Assembly: GCA_019414515.1 (NCBI GenBank)
Contig: DXLX01000046.1
Span: 1-51,809 of the forward strand
DNA: 51,809 bases
Source: Collinsella sp.
Lineage (GTDB): Bacteria > Actinomycetota > Coriobacteriia > Coriobacteriales > Coriobacteriaceae
Direction of reading: 5' to 3'
The position numbers and the translations under genes are program-made. This document shows, one piece after another, positions 50,535 to 51,809 of this stretch (position 1 is the stretch's first letter; each line of letters starts with the position of its first letter). The notes below the pieces were generated by a model. It ran no database searches and was not told the DNA's origin. It worked only from the letters and a program-made list of their open reading frames with translations.

Positions 50535-51734
50535 ATGGCTTCATCCCCGAGCTACATACCGTACCTATGCGTGGCAGCGGCGGCCTTTATCACGACCTTC
50601 CTCGCGGTGCCCCTGGTCAAGCGCTTGGCAATTAAGCTCGATGCCGTCGACTATCCTTCTAAGCGCCGCATCAACACCAAGCCCATCCCGCGTTTGGGCG
50701 GAACGGCGGTGTTTTTGGGCCTGGTCGTCGCCTGCACTGTGCAAATCCTAGGCACCTGGTACCTGGGTTGGCCGCCCGTTTTGGTGCCCCACCCCCGTCT
50801 GCACATCAGCTACCCCATGCTGGCGCTCTCCTTTACCGTCATCTTTGCGACCGGCGCTATCGACGACGTCTTCCAGCTCACGCCCAAGCAAAAGCTGGCC
50901 GGACAAGTCCTCGCCGCGCTTATCGCCTGTATCGGCGGCCTAAAAATCGGCGTCATCGTCAACCCGTTTGCCCCCGGCGAGATCATGCTCGGATGGCTCG
51001 CCTACCCCATCACCGTAATCTATCTGGTGGCATTCACCAACATCATTAACCTCATCGACGGCCTCGACGGCTTGGCCACGGGCATCTGCGGCATCGCGTC
51101 GTTCACCATGTTTTCGATGGCCGTTCTCTCGGGCCGCATCGACGCCGCCGCGCTCTCCATTGCGCTCTTTGGCGCCTGTCTGGCCTTTTTGCGTTACAAC
51201 TTCAACCCCGCAAGCATCTTCTTGGGCGACTCGGGGTCGCTGCTTCTGGGCTTTGCGCTGGGCTCCATCTCGCTGCTCAACGTGAGCCGCACCGCCGCAC
51301 TCACCTCGCTTATCATCCCGCTCATCGTTGCCGGCGTGCCCATCATCGACACGTTTAGCGCCATTGTGCGCCGCAAGCGCGCCCACATTAGCATCGGGCA
51401 GGCCGACAAGGGCCACATCCACCACCGCCTGATCCAAGAAGGCTACAACCAAAAACAGGCCGTGCTGCTCATCTATGCCTGGTGCATCATGCTTTCGGCC
51501 GGCGCCGCCGCGATTAACCAGGTCGAGGTGCCCATGCGTGTGCTCATCTTTACCGTGCTCGCCATTGGCTCGGCGGCCTTTGCCAAGCATCTGCATCTGT
51601 TTGAGCCCGTGCTGCGCCACCATTACAACAAGCGCACGCACGAGGACGAGCTCGTCACCCCCGACGACCCCGCTTTTAAGCAGGAGGAGCAGGCAGCCGA
51701 GGAGCGCAAAGAAGAGCGCCACCACAAGCTCTAG
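50535..51734 (+). CDS. WecA/TagO-like undecaprenyl-phosphate sugar-1-phosphate transferase
   Basis: A 399-residue polytopic membrane protein of the MraY/WecA family, starting at ATG 50535 (no strong ribosome binding site; TTG 50517 is an alternative). About ten hydrophobic helices are seen. Family motifs: RLGGTAVFLG, GAIDDVFQLTPKQKL (Asp pair), NIINLIDGLDGLATG and FLGDSGSLLLGFALG, and DKGHIHHRLIQ (the HIHH motif of WecA/TagO rather than MraY). The C-terminal ~35 residues are a charged tail. It should transfer GlcNAc-1-P to undecaprenyl phosphate, starting a wall teichoic-acid or other surface glycan, and so could feed the GT2 cluster at 6666-14908. Nothing certain is seen in the last 75 bases of the window. 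Confidence 0.9.
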   Translation: MASSPSYIPYLCVAAAAFITTFLAVPLVKRLAIKLDAVDYPSKRRINTKPIPRLGGTAVFLGLVVACTVQILGTWYLGWPPVLVPHPRLHISYPMLALSFTVIFATGAIDDVFQLTPKQKLAGQVLAALIACIGGLKIGVIVNPFAPGEIMLGWLAYPITVIYLVAFTNIINLIDGLDGLATGICGIASFTMFSMAVLSGRIDAAALSIALFGACLAFLRYNFNPASIFLGDSGSLLLGFALGSISLLNVSRTAALTSLIIPLIVAGVPIIDTFSAIVRRKRAHISIGQADKGHIHHRLIQEGYNQKQAVLLIYAWCIMLSAGAAAINQVEVPMRVLIFTVLAIGSAAFAKHLHLFEPVLRHHYNKRTHEDELVTPDDPAFKQEEQAAEERKEERHHKL

Positions 51735-51809
51735 GGCAAGCTGCCGAGGATGTGCCAAGGCACCGTTGGCCAAGCGCGGCCGCGCCGCACCCACCGCACA
51801 AGCCACCCC

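Overview
The window looks like a chromosomal segment of a Coriobacteriia actinobacterium, most likely Collinsella or a close relative. This rests on GC-rich codon use, a Rho factor with a very long Ala/Lys/Glu/Arg-rich N-terminal extension, surface proteins built from choline-binding-like aromatic repeats, a SufCBDSU operon with a divergent Rrf2 regulator, a CarD regulator and a GGGtGRT protein. The genus is inferred, not proven from the sequence.

Layout. 1-4918: three minus-strand secreted repeat proteins (a GH25 lysozyme cut by the window edge, an NlpC/P60-like hydrolase, and a repeat protein with a Cys/His tail). 5243-6669: an A/T-richer two-gene module, a DUF4869-like protein translationally coupled to a P-loop protein with a TOPRIM-like C-terminal half; this is the best candidate for an undescribed system. 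6666-14908: a surface-glycan block with five minus-strand GT2 glycosyltransferases and one plus-strand galactofuranosyltransferase-like GT2, with a truncated acyltransferase start between them. 14936-19120: an AAA-ATPase-like protein with a degenerate nuclease domain, a sortase-anchored lysozyme-like protein and an orphan HEPN protein. 19133-25095: Rrf2 regulator, an operator-rich intergenic region and sufCBDSU. 25096-28713: a RAYT-type transposase, then a NifU-like/GGGtGRT pair. 28896-33757: a flavoprotein, two tRNAs (Lys, His), an aminotransferase, a ROK sugar kinase and a VanZ-like protein. 33765-43731: a membrane protein, rho, a 0.9-kb non-coding stretch holding a 144-bp long-hairpin element, argS, carD, an HD hydrolase bracketed by two identical hairpins, and proA. 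43845-51734: a proline-type iminopeptidase, proB, pncB, a coiled-coil membrane protein, tRNA-Ala, a radical SAM protein, a candidate 6S RNA and a WecA/TagO-like transferase.

How the genes work together. Several blocks concern the envelope: murein hydrolases and wall-binding repeat proteins, the GT2 cluster, the LPXTG-like anchored protein and the lipid-linked sugar transferase at the right end. A second theme is Fe-S metabolism: Rrf2 (three conserved Cys) faces sufCBDSU, and the intergenic DNA holds a site close to the type 1 IscR motif beside the suf -35 box. A third is proline: proA, an S33 prolyl-type aminopeptidase and proB lie together. Mobile or repeat DNA is modest: one RAYT gene and several intergenic inverted repeats. 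I found no CRISPR array, prophage or rRNA.
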